Positions 31,043 through 38,419 of a DNA stretch of 64,000 nt are shown in pieces (within the stretch, counting starts at the first letter, position 1; each line of letters begins with the position of its first letter). The notes under the pieces are model-generated. The model made no database searches. It was not told the DNA's origin and saw nothing but the letters and a program-made list of their open reading frames with translations. The position numbers and the translations under genes are program-made. The DNA is from CAZZEX01 sp964653285 (GTDB taxonomy: Bacteria > Chloroflexota > Anaerolineae > B4-G1): positions 1-64,000 of the forward strand of contig CAZZEX010000017.1 in NCBI GenBank assembly GCA_964653285.1, given 5' to 3'.

Positions 31043-31774
31043 ATGTCCAAACACAGGCGCGGACGACGAAAGCCACGCCGGTCATCACGATCACCGGCCC
31101 GCTCGCCCTCCTCAGAGTATCGGCAGGCGGTTCGTAAAGCCGATCAGGTGCTATCCATAAGCGACATTGAGGTCCGCTCCGACAACTGGCAGCAGCTTGC
31201 CCTGGACTGGTTCGCGCCTGACGAGCCGGGGCGTAGCGAGATGGCCCGTTACATCGCCGCGCACGAGTGCCAGTTGGGCGTCGCCTGGGCGCGGGAGCTC
31301 TTGCGCCTGGAGGTACTCTTCCAGGCCGAAGAGCATCTGCAAATCATCGCTCACTACGATCGGGCCCTTTCTCGATATCCCCGCTGCGCCTTCGCCGAGA
31401 TGTGGGTAGCAGACCAGGTGTTTCGTCACGCCAGCGATTTCTGGCGGGCGCGCCAGATGTACCGGCACGTGGCGGATAATTTGCCGGGCTATGCCAAACC
31501 TCGCTACGAAATGGGGTTCATGAGCTACCTGTTGGGCGATTTCCGCGGCGCGCTGGGCTGGTTCAATCAGGCTGCGGACCTGGTGGCCGACGATGACGTG
31601 GAATTGGGGGCGCGGATCCTTTACAACCGCGGCCTGGTGCGTTTCTACCTGGATGGCAACAGGAAGCCCGCCATCGCCGACATAAGGGAGGCGCTGAGGC
31701 GCAAACAGGATTATCCCCAGGCCAAAGAAGCCCTGCGTGGCTTGCGGGGCAAGGTGAGGTGGGTGCCGTGGTAG
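31043..31774 (+). CDS. TPR-like protein of unknown function
   Basis: 243 residues. The N-terminus is very basic (KHRRGRRKPRRSSRSPARSP). Helical TPR-like units cover ~80-235 (AHYDRALSRYPRCAFAEMWV, ARQMYRHVADNLPGYAKPRY, GDFRGALGWFNQAADLVADD). No catalytic motif. First of four overlapping or abutting plus-strand genes (31043-33707) lying between the hsdS and hsdR remnants; its end overlaps the next start by 16 nt. The operon appears intact while the host R-M genes are broken. Confidence 0.7.
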   Translation: MSKHRRGRRKPRRSSRSPARSPSSEYRQAVRKADQVLSISDIEVRSDNWQQLALDWFAPDEPGRSEMARYIAAHECQLGVAWARELLRLEVLFQAEEHLQIIAHYDRALSRYPRCAFAEMWVADQVFRHASDFWRARQMYRHVADNLPGYAKPRYEMGFMSYLLGDFRGALGWFNQAADLVADDDVELGARILYNRGLVRFYLDGNRKPAIADIREALRRKQDYPQAKEALRGLRGKVRWVPW

Positions 31775-32496
31775 ATACCTATCCCAAAGTGACAACGAAG
31801 AGCTATTGGATCCCTACCGCAGCCACGGGCGAGCGTGTGTTCTGGATGAGCCTGGAATTCAGCCTGAACCGACGCCCCGAGGATAGTCAACCCAGCATCG
31901 CCGAGGTGGCCTGGTCTTCCGGGAGTGCAGATGAGGGGTTGCTCATTCTGCCCCCCATCGTTCCTGCGAAGATAAGAAGAGAGGCGCAACGGCTGCTTCA
32001 GCCCTGGCCCCATGGTCGTTATACCGACGCTTACCAGCGCTCTGGGGGTATCCTCAACGTGTTCACTCCGCAATGGGGCGAGCAGCAAGACGAGGTATGG
32101 GCGGAGATGTTGGCCGGATGGAAGAGCGAGACCTTTGCCGGCGCCGATGCCAGGCAAGAGGCACTCCTGGCGTTAGAGCAGCAGTGGAACACGACATCAC
32201 ATCCCTTTTTTGCTGGGCTGACCCCGGCCCAGGTGGTGGTAGGAGGTGGCCTCCAGGAGACCGAGTTGGCCGAGGAATTTCTGCAGCAACTCACTCGCAT
32301 GTACGACGGCCACGCTTTCGAAAGCGAAGGGGAAGCCCTGATCAAAGCGCTGATGTTGCTGCGAGGCTGGCAATGCCAACCGCGAGAGAACGGCCAGATG
32401 GTTCTGGATATCATCATAGCCGAACGGAACGAGTTGTTGGCTCGCCGCGCCCGTGCGTTAAACCATGAATGTAGCGATGCAAAGAGGGGGAATTGA
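31759..32496 (+). CDS. Conserved-looking protein of unknown function
   Basis: 245 residues from GTG 31759; GTG 31768 is an alternative. I do not recognise a family. Visible features are FWMSLEFSLNRRPEDSQP, a possible helical segment LLALEQQWNTTSHPFFAGLT with PAQVVVGGG after it, and a helical C-terminal third. No membrane segment. It overlaps the TPR-like gene upstream and ends 3 nt before the DUF3800 gene, so it is part of the same unit and probably a partner or inhibitor; that is inference. Confidence 0.6.
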   Translation: MGAVVDTYPKVTTKSYWIPTAATGERVFWMSLEFSLNRRPEDSQPSIAEVAWSSGSADEGLLILPPIVPAKIRREAQRLLQPWPHGRYTDAYQRSGGILNVFTPQWGEQQDEVWAEMLAGWKSETFAGADARQEALLALEQQWNTTSHPFFAGLTPAQVVVGGGLQETELAEEFLQQLTRMYDGHAFESEGEALIKALMLLRGWQCQPRENGQMVLDIIIAERNELLARRARALNHECSDAKRGN

Positions 32497-32499
32497 ACG

Positions 32500-33210
32500 A
32501 TGCCCCAGGTGTTTAATATATACTGTGATGAGAGTTGTTATCTCGAAAATGATCGCCAAAAAGCCATGGTTCTTGGTGCTGTGTGGTGTCCCTTAAAGAA
32601 AGCGCGCGAGATCGCGGTGCGCATCCGTGAAATCAAGGTGAAGCATAGCCTACCGCCGGGATTTGAGATTAAGTGGGTGAAGGTCTCGCCTGCCAAGGTT
32701 CAATTCTACCTGGACATCATGGACTATTTCTTCGACGACGATGATCTTCATTTTCGAGCCTTGATTGTGCCAGACAAGTCCAGGCTCCGGCATGAAGATT
32801 GTCAACAAACCCACGATGAGTGGTATTACAAGATGTATTTTGACATGCTCAAGGTCATTCTGGAGCCGGATGCGCGATATAGGATTTACATAGATATCAA
32901 AGACACGCGAGGTGGGGACAAAGTAGCCAGGCTACACGATGTGCTTTGTAACAACATGTACGACTTTTCCCGGGGAATCATCGAAAGAGTTCAGTTGGTT
33001 CGATCCCACGAAATCGAAATCTTGCAACTCGCTGACCTGCTAGCTGGCACAGTTTCATACGTGAGTCGTGATCTTTTTAGTAGTGCGGCCAAAAGATGTC
33101 TTGTTGATAGGATGCGTGAGCGATCAGGATACATGCTTACTCACACCACATTGCTTCGGGAAAACAAGGTCAACCTATTCCGCTGGCACGCAACGGAGGC
33201 GCAGAGATGA
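32500..33210 (+). CDS. DUF3800 protein (RNase H-like fold)
   Basis: 236 residues. The N-terminal strand with acidic residues is NIYCDESCYLENDRQKAMVL (~6-25). A central YRIYIDIKDTRGGDK supplies another acid, and the C-terminal motif EIEILQLADLLAGTVSYVSR (~170-189) is the DUF3800 hallmark, consistent with an RNase H-like metal site (Asp/Glu in CDES, DIKD and LQLAD). DUF3800 genes recur in mobile and defence islands. The stop overlaps the next start (ATGA). Base composition here is visibly more AT-rich than in the flanking genes, suggesting recent transfer. Confidence 0.85.
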   Translation: MPQVFNIYCDESCYLENDRQKAMVLGAVWCPLKKAREIAVRIREIKVKHSLPPGFEIKWVKVSPAKVQFYLDIMDYFFDDDDLHFRALIVPDKSRLRHEDCQQTHDEWYYKMYFDMLKVILEPDARYRIYIDIKDTRGGDKVARLHDVLCNNMYDFSRGIIERVQLVRSHEIEILQLADLLAGTVSYVSRDLFSSAAKRCLVDRMRERSGYMLTHTTLLRENKVNLFRWHATEAQR

Positions 33211-33707
33211 CGGCCGTGCCTGATTGGCTTCCACCACTCGTGCTGTTCCAAGACTATCATGGAAACTGGGAGCGCTATGTCGAGGTCTTGTACAGGTATT
33301 TCAGGAGAGATTTCATTGATGATTCTCCTTCATTCCGGGGAACTCGATTGGCGCTAAAGCGCCACCCAATGGAGCATGGGAAGGAAGCGACATTTTGGCA
33401 CTTGATTTCAGAGGGCAAGGTTGAGGATGAGCGAGTGCCAGATCTGAGGAGAAGCGAGCGGATTCGCTGGCCGCGCCCGATCATCGAACATGCCGATGAT
33501 CCAGTTATCAAGGTCTGGGAGGACAAAAGAAAGCGCGAAAAACGAATTTGTATCTGGTTTGAGAATGTCGAGTATCTGGTTGTTCTAGCCGTACGCAAGG
33601 GGTATATCTTGCTGTGGACTGCATATCCTGTTACAAGGCTGCATCGCAAGAGAAAACTGCAGAAAGAGTACGAGGCTTATATTAAGGCGAATGCCGCTCC
33701 GGTTTAG
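33207..33707 (+). CDS. Possible BECR-fold (RelE/barnase-like) nuclease partner of DUF3800
   Basis: 166 residues. The N-terminal half has a basic patch and LKRHPMEHGKEATFWHLISE. The C-terminal half is a short mixed beta region, KREKRICIWFENVEYLVVLA followed by KGYILLWTAYPVTRLHRKRK. Its strand pattern and terminal basic residues resemble phage/BECR-type RNase toxins (YLVVL...LWTAY..). The assignment rests on motif resemblance only. It overlaps DUF3800 by 4 nt, so the two are co-translated, like a toxin-antitoxin or effector pair. AT-rich compared with neighbours. Confidence 0.6.
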   Translation: MTAVPDWLPPLVLFQDYHGNWERYVEVLYRYFRRDFIDDSPSFRGTRLALKRHPMEHGKEATFWHLISEGKVEDERVPDLRRSERIRWPRPIIEHADDPVIKVWEDKRKREKRICIWFENVEYLVVLAVRKGYILLWTAYPVTRLHRKRKLQKEYEAYIKANAAPV

Positions 33708-33853
33708 GGAACGGCATCGTTACTCCTTCTACTCGTGGTAGATGAGCTAATTACAGTATAAACGATTAAGACATCTTTGTCAATACCTTTTTCCCAAATT
33801 TTACCCAAATTTGCTACTTTTTGTTCTTGGCTGAAACAGCGAGGATTTAACTC

Positions 33854-34608
33854 ATGACTCGCTTAGGCGCTGACTCCGAAGAAGCCCTGGAAAACGCCAC
33901 GCTGGCCCTCTTCGCCGAACTGGGCTGGGAGACCACCAACGGCTGCTACGAGGTCTACGGTGAAGTGCTGGTCGGGCCAAGCAGTGGCCCCCACCTGGGC
34001 CGGGCGACGCGCAACGAGGTGGTCCTGCGCCCGCGCCTGGAGGCGGCGCTGACCAGGCTCAACCCCGACCTGCCCCCGGAGACGCTGCACCAGGCCGTCG
34101 AGCAACTTACCCGCGACCGCAGCGCGATGAGTCTGGTCCACGCCAACCGGGAGACCTACGAGCTGCTCAAGGACGGCGTCCAGGTCACCTTCCGCGACGC
34201 GGACGGCGAGGAGCGGGTCGAGCGGGTCGCGGTCATTGACTGGAACGACCCCACGGACAATGACTTCCTCCTGGTGCAGCAGTTCTGGGTCACCGGCGAC
34301 ATCTACACCCGCCGCGCCGACCTGGTGGGCTTCGTCAACGGCCTGCCGCTGCTCTTCGGCGAACTGAAGGCCCATCACCGGCGGGTCGAGGACGCTTACC
34401 GCCGTAACCTCAGCGACTACAAGGACACCGTTCCCCACCTCTTCTGGTACAATGGCTTCATCGTCCTCTCCAACGGCAGCGATAGTCGCGTCGGCACGGT
34501 CACCTCCCAGTGGGAGTTTAGTACGCCTCAACCCGATCCGGATGAGCTTCCTGGAGGAGTTCCAGCGGATGATTGACGAGTACAACGCTGGCTCTCGCAA
34601 CGTCGAAG
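33854..34608 (+). pseudogene. hsdR: Type I restriction endonuclease subunit, internally deleted
   Basis: The N-terminal ~235 codons of HsdR are intact: DSEEALENATLALFAELGWE, ATRNEVVLRPRLEAALTRLN and the nuclease region DLVGFVNGLPLLFGELKAHH, with an ELK motif. At about 34510-34545 the sequence jumps, in a different frame, to MSFLEEFQRMIDEYNAGSRN, which is the far C-terminal part. The helicase domains (about 700 codons) are gone. The end is truncated at a dispersed repeat (34608-34663). No restriction activity is expected. Confidence 0.9.
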
Positions 34609-34663
34609 GTACCATTCATCTGCCCGTGTTGTCAAAGAGGGGGTTCTTGAACTACCCCAACCT
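34608..34663. repeat. Dispersed repeat shared with 58577-58630
   Basis: GTACCATTCATCTGCC, then GTGTTGTCAAAGAGGGGGTT and CTTGAACTACCCCAA are common to both places with one substitution and a 1-bp indel. Here it cuts the hsdR 3' end and abuts the methylase stop. Confidence 0.8.
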
Positions 34664-37600
34664 CAGAACAGCGGGATCTGGGCCGCTTCCTGCTCGACGA
34701 TGGGGTCGAGACCCAGCACGGTCTTGAGGGCGTGGCGGTCCAGTTCCTCCTCAACGACCAGGCGGCGCAGGTGACGGAACTTGATGAACTGCCATCCACC
34801 ACCTTCGGCGGCGCGGGCCAGGCGCGGGTCGCGCTGCAACTTGAGGCCAGCCAGCCGCGCCCGGCCGCCGGGCACGACCAGGCAGCGCTGTGCCCCCTCA
34901 TCCGTGGCCCTACCCCTCCTGCCCCCCTCTACAGGGGGGGGGAGCAGGTGAGGCCCCAGGGCCACCGTGGCCGAGACATCGAAGACGTACGCTTCCCGCC
35001 CTTCTCCCAGCCAGCGCACGTCCCAGCCACCCCGCCGCCTTATCTTGAACCCCAGCCGCTTTCCCAACTTTGCCAGGTCGTCCCGCAGCGTTTTGAGTTC
35101 GGCGGCGCGCCGCAGAGGATCATCCTCGGGGCGCAGGCGAAGCGTCTCGCCCTCCCGCACGCTGTACGAGTCTATACAGACCAGCACCAGCGTCAGGTCG
35201 GGCGTGAGGGGGCCGGGGAAGCGGGCGTAGACTGCCTCCACCAGTTCCTCCAGGCCCCAGGCCGGCTGCTGGGCAAGCAACTCCCACACCTGGACCTCGA
35301 CCCGGTCGGCCAGGGGTGGTTCGACGTCGCCTGCCCTGAGCAAAGCCGAAGGGCCTGCCCCAGGTTCGGCGGCCTGACTCAGGTCCGCCAGCCACCACAG
35401 TGCTCCCTCCGCCCTCTCTCGGTCCGCGAGCCGGACTATCGGGGCGGCCTCAAGGGCACGGCGAACCGCGTCGGCGGCGAATGCAAAGGGACGGGGGCCG
35501 TCCCTGTCCTCCGGGATCGCCGCCGTGCGTGCCAGTAGCCCTCGCCCGGCCAGCCTCGTATACACGCCACCGTGTAGCAGCGCCCAGGCCGTCGGCTCCC
35601 CACGTTCCCGGAGAGTGCTCACCGCCGACTCTTCCGCCTCGGCCACCAGGTCGTGCTCCAGCGTCTCCACGTCGGCCGGCGGCGTGGGCTCCGCGCCATC
35701 CCAGCGCCAGACGAGCCGATGGCCCACCTCGGGGCTGCCCCCCCAGCCCTCCAGGACGTAGCCCGCACCGCTGGCCGCCAGGCAGACCGATTCCAGCAGC
35801 GCGTCGTCTGCATCGTCGGGATCGGCGAAGAGGGTGACCAGGTGGCCTGCGGGGGTAAGCAGCGGCCCGGCTGCTCCTAGCGCCGCCCGCAACACGTGCC
35901 AGTGCCAGTCCCAATCGAAGCGCCGGCGGCGCAGGAAGGGACGCAGGGCGTGGGCGGGAGGCGACTCCCACAGCCATCCCGCCCACAATGCCGAGAGCGC
36001 CCAGAAGACCCCGTCGGGCCGGGGCGGATCAGTAAATATGAGGCTGGCGCTCCCGGGCGGGATGACCTCCCCCACGCCGCGAGCCGCGCGGGCGACCAGC
36101 GCGTACCCCCCCGCCTCGCCCCTCACCAATGCAGCGACGTCTTCGGACCGGTGCACGGGGAGCGGCTGGCTCGACCTAACCCCCCATCCCCCTTCCCTCG
36201 CAGGGAAGGGGGAGTCCTCCCTCCCCGCCTCGGGGCGGGGTCGGGGGAGGGGGCTCGACCTAACCCCCCATCCCCCTTCCCTCGCAGGGAAGGGGGAGTC
36301 CTCCCTCCCCGCCTCGGGGCGGGGTCGGGGGAGGGGGCTCGACCTAACCCCCCATCCCCCTTCCCTCGCAGGGAAGGGGGAGTCCTCCCTCCCCGCCTCG
36401 GGGCGGGGTCGGGGGAGGGGGCTCGACCTAACCCCCCATCCCCCTTCCCTCGCAGGGAAGGGGGANNNNNNNNNNNNNNNNNNNNNNNNNNNNNNNNNNN
36501 NNNNNNNNNNNNNNNNNNNNNNNNNNNNNNNNNNNNNNNNNNNNNNNNNNNNNNNNNNNNNNNNNGAGGGGGCTCGACCTAACCCCCCATCCCCCTTCCC
36601 TCGCAGGGAAGGGGGAGTCCCCCCTCCCCGCCTCGGGGCGGGGTTGGGGGAGGGGGCTCGACCTAACCCCCCATCCCCCTTCCCTCGCAGGGAAGGGGGA
36701 GTCCCCCCTCCCCGCCTCGGGGCGGGGTTGGGGGAGGGGGCTCGACCTAACCCCCCATCCCCCTTCCCTCGCAGGGAAGGGGGAGTCCCCCCTCCCCGCC
36801 TCGGGGCGGGGTTGGGGGAGGGGGCTCGACCTAACCCCCCATCCCCCTTCCCTCGCAGGGAAGGGGGAGCCCCCCTCTCCGCTTCGGGGAGGGGCCGGGG
36901 GAGGGGTCAGCCCTTCCTCGAAGCACAACCAGACGTTGCGCTCGAGGTAGCGGGACGGGACGCGCAGCGTGCGCGGGCGTGGTCGCTCCTCACCGTAAGG
37001 GGCGAGGCTGCTGCAGGCGTCGAAGCAATCGAGCAGTATACCGGTCAGCGCGATCCTGACTTCCTCGTCGGCCTCCAGTTCTTCCAGCCGCATTGCCAGG
37101 TCCATCAGCGCCGAGAGATTGCGCGGCGTGTAGAGTCCGACCAACTCGGCAGCCCGCTCCCGCGCCGGGTGACCGGGCGGAGCCACGCGGTCGAGCGCGT
37201 AGTAGTAGGCCAGGCCCCGCGGCTGGATGCGCTGGGCGGATTCGACGTCCGCGTCATCCAGTTCTCCTTCTTGCACCTCCTCACACCGGGGGCAGCGTAC
37301 CGCCTTCTTGAAAGGGTAGTTCCCATCGCGGTCCCAGGCGAACCACACGGCGACGCCCGGTGCGCCGCAGGCCGGGCAGGCAGAGAGGTAGAGAGAGGCC
37401 AGGTGATGGCGCAGGGGCACGTCCCCTTTGGGGCTATCGGCCAGGCGGGTGAAGGCACTGTTGAGCGCACCGGCGCCCGGCCGGCTCAGGCCCAGGCGGG
37501 CGGCGACGAGGAGCAAGGGGTTGACGCTGAAGCCCAGCGCGCGGCGGCCCGCGGCGACCGCCTCCCGCATCACCGTTGGCCCCTGGCAGAACAGGTCCAC

Positions 37601-37735
37601 CACCAGGTCGCCGGGCCGGGTGAGGGTCTGCACGTAAGCCCCCACCGCCCCGACCGGTTGGGTGGGGCGGTAGCGGGCCAGGGGGCCCTCAGGCGCAGAT
37701 GGTCTTCCGGGGATGAACCAGGCTTGCTCGCTCAT
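34663..37735 (-). CDS. Diverged zinc-ribbon DNA methylase, carrying an in-frame 84-bp repeat array
   Basis: One gene interrupted by an assembly gap. The N-terminal part (37735-36910) has an AdoMet-site-like VVDLFCQGPTVMREAVAAGR (compare DPFCGSGT) and a zinc ribbon (CPACGAPG ... CPRCEE). Then comes the repeat array (28 codons per unit). The C-terminal part (36156-34663) has SLIFTDPPRPDGVFWALSAL (compare DPPY) and a winged-helix-like end. Both halves use the same phase of the repeat, so the frame should be continuous once the gap is sized. The changed catalytic motifs leave activity doubtful. A shorter palindrome (34912-34948) and a CTTCGGC-type element (35334-35358) are also in frame. Neighbours are HicBA and a TPR-ATPase pair. 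Confidence 0.72.
34912..34948. repeat. In-frame GC-rich palindromic element in the methylase 3' part
   Basis: CCCTACCCCTCCTGCCCCCC followed by TCTACAGGGGGGGGAGCAGG. It encodes LLPPPVEGGRRGRA-type residues on the minus strand. Confidence 0.7.
36170..36907. repeat. 84-bp tandem repeat array with assembly gap
   Basis: Units begin CTCGACCTAACCCCCC at 36170, 36254, 36338, 36422, then (after 100 N, 36466-36565) 36573, 36657, 36741 and 36825. Period is exactly 84 bp (28 codons). Each unit holds two palindromes (CCCTTCCCTCGCAGGGAAGG, and CCCCGCC/GGCGGGG). Copies left of the gap have TCCTCC/GGTCGG; copies right of it have TCCCCC/GGTTGG. The last copy is degenerate. Confidence 0.95.
36466..36565. other. 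Assembly gap (100 N) in tandem repeat
   Basis: Exactly 100 N, a scaffolding placeholder; the true number of 84-bp units is unknown. Confidence 0.95.
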
Positions 37736-37782
37736 CTCATCATAGAAGAACGCGGATTTCAGGACATCAACGGATCAAGGCT

Positions 37783-37848
37783 AATCCGTTAGTCCTGCCC
37801 ATCCGCCGTTATTCGTGCCCGGATCTGCTCCACGCGAGCGGGGTTGCC
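37783..37848 (-). pseudogene. Relic of a TPR-protein C-terminus
   Basis: On the minus strand GNPARVEQIRARITADGQD then stop, matching the end of the TPR gene at 38420 (ARVEEIRARVRTADGQD) with one codon deleted. It forms an imperfect ~65-bp direct repeat on the far side of hicBA. Confidence 0.75.
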
Positions 37849-38070
37849 TCACTTTGCCCTATCCCACTCCTGGCGAGAAACACTGGCCTGCCGCAGGATC
37901 CTGCGCAGCAAATCCACGCCAATCTCCCGCCGATGGGGATTGGGGATAGTCAACACCAGGTCACCTTTCACCATATACATATGTTTGCCGCCAGCGAAAG
38001 GGCCTTCAAATCCCAGCGCCCGCAGCCGCCTGACCAGGTCTCGCCACTTGACGGGTGTCAACCTAGGCAT
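37849..38070 (-). CDS. hicA: HicA-type mRNA interferase toxin
   Basis: 73 residues, dsRBD-like HicA fold. KWRDLVRRLRALGFEGPFAG leads to the catalytic GGKHMYMVKGDLVLTIPNPH, with the essential His in GGKHM, then EIGVDLLRRILRQASVSRQE. HicA cleaves mRNA and tmRNA. It starts 8 nt inside the upstream hicB, so the two are translationally coupled in antitoxin-first order. The usual family length is 60-80 residues, so it is intact. Confidence 0.93.
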   Translation of the reverse strand: MPRLTPVKWRDLVRRLRALGFEGPFAGGKHMYMVKGDLVLTIPNPHRREIGVDLLRRILRQASVSRQEWDRAK

Positions 38071-38332
38071 GGGCGACGCTCATCTTCACTTCCAGTTCCT
38101 CAAGGGGTTGAATCACCAACTCCCCGATGGGCGGAATAGGCAACCCCCGCTGCAAGCGAACGACGATCCAGCCTTCGAGCACCTCCACCAGATTGCGGCG
38201 ACATTCCTCAAGAGTTTTCCCCGTCGCCCAGACGCCTTTGCACTCTGGGATTTCACCGTAGTAAGGCTCAGGATCGTCAATGATCTCGTAGTGTGCCTGT
38301 TCCATAGCCGCTCTCACATATTGCAGGATCAT
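38063..38332 (-). CDS. hicB: HicB-type antitoxin
   Basis: 89 residues with a degraded-RNase-H HicB fold: YEIIDDPEPYYGEIPECKGV, WATGKTLEECRRNLVEVLEG and a short C-terminal strand. No ribbon-helix-helix or HTH extension is obvious beyond the core, so operon autoregulation may rely on other residues. It neutralises HicA encoded immediately downstream. The pair sits between the methylase and TPR genes and is flanked by copies of the TPR gene's 3' end. Confidence 0.92.
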   Translation of the reverse strand: MILQYVRAAMEQAHYEIIDDPEPYYGEIPECKGVWATGKTLEECRRNLVEVLEGWIVVRLQRGLPIPPIGELVIQPLEELEVKMSVAHA

Positions 38333-38385
38333 TCACGCCCTCCTTCTTTCCATCGCGCCCGAATCGCCGTGGGCTGGCCGTCACC

Positions 38386-38412
38386 GCCCCCCCCACTGGG
38401 TGGGGGGCTTGC
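38386..38412. repeat. Palindromic element downstream of the TPR gene
   Basis: CCCCCCCC-ACTG-GGTGGGGGG hairpin next to the TPR stop codon; could terminate the ATPase-TPR transcript. Confidence 0.55.
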
Positions 38413-38419
38413 CGATCCG

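Noticed and set aside
36170..36907. Possible CRISPR array
   Set aside because: Units are contiguous 84-bp repeats with no unique spacers, lie in a coding frame, and no cas genes are nearby; the same holds for the 20-bp array at 62099-62320.
35834..37792. 652-codon plus-strand frame with repeated Pro/Arg/Gly blocks, looks like a repeat surface protein
   Set aside because: It is the antisense reading of the methylase and its 84-bp array; no signal sequence, and the minus strand has conserved methylase features on both sides.
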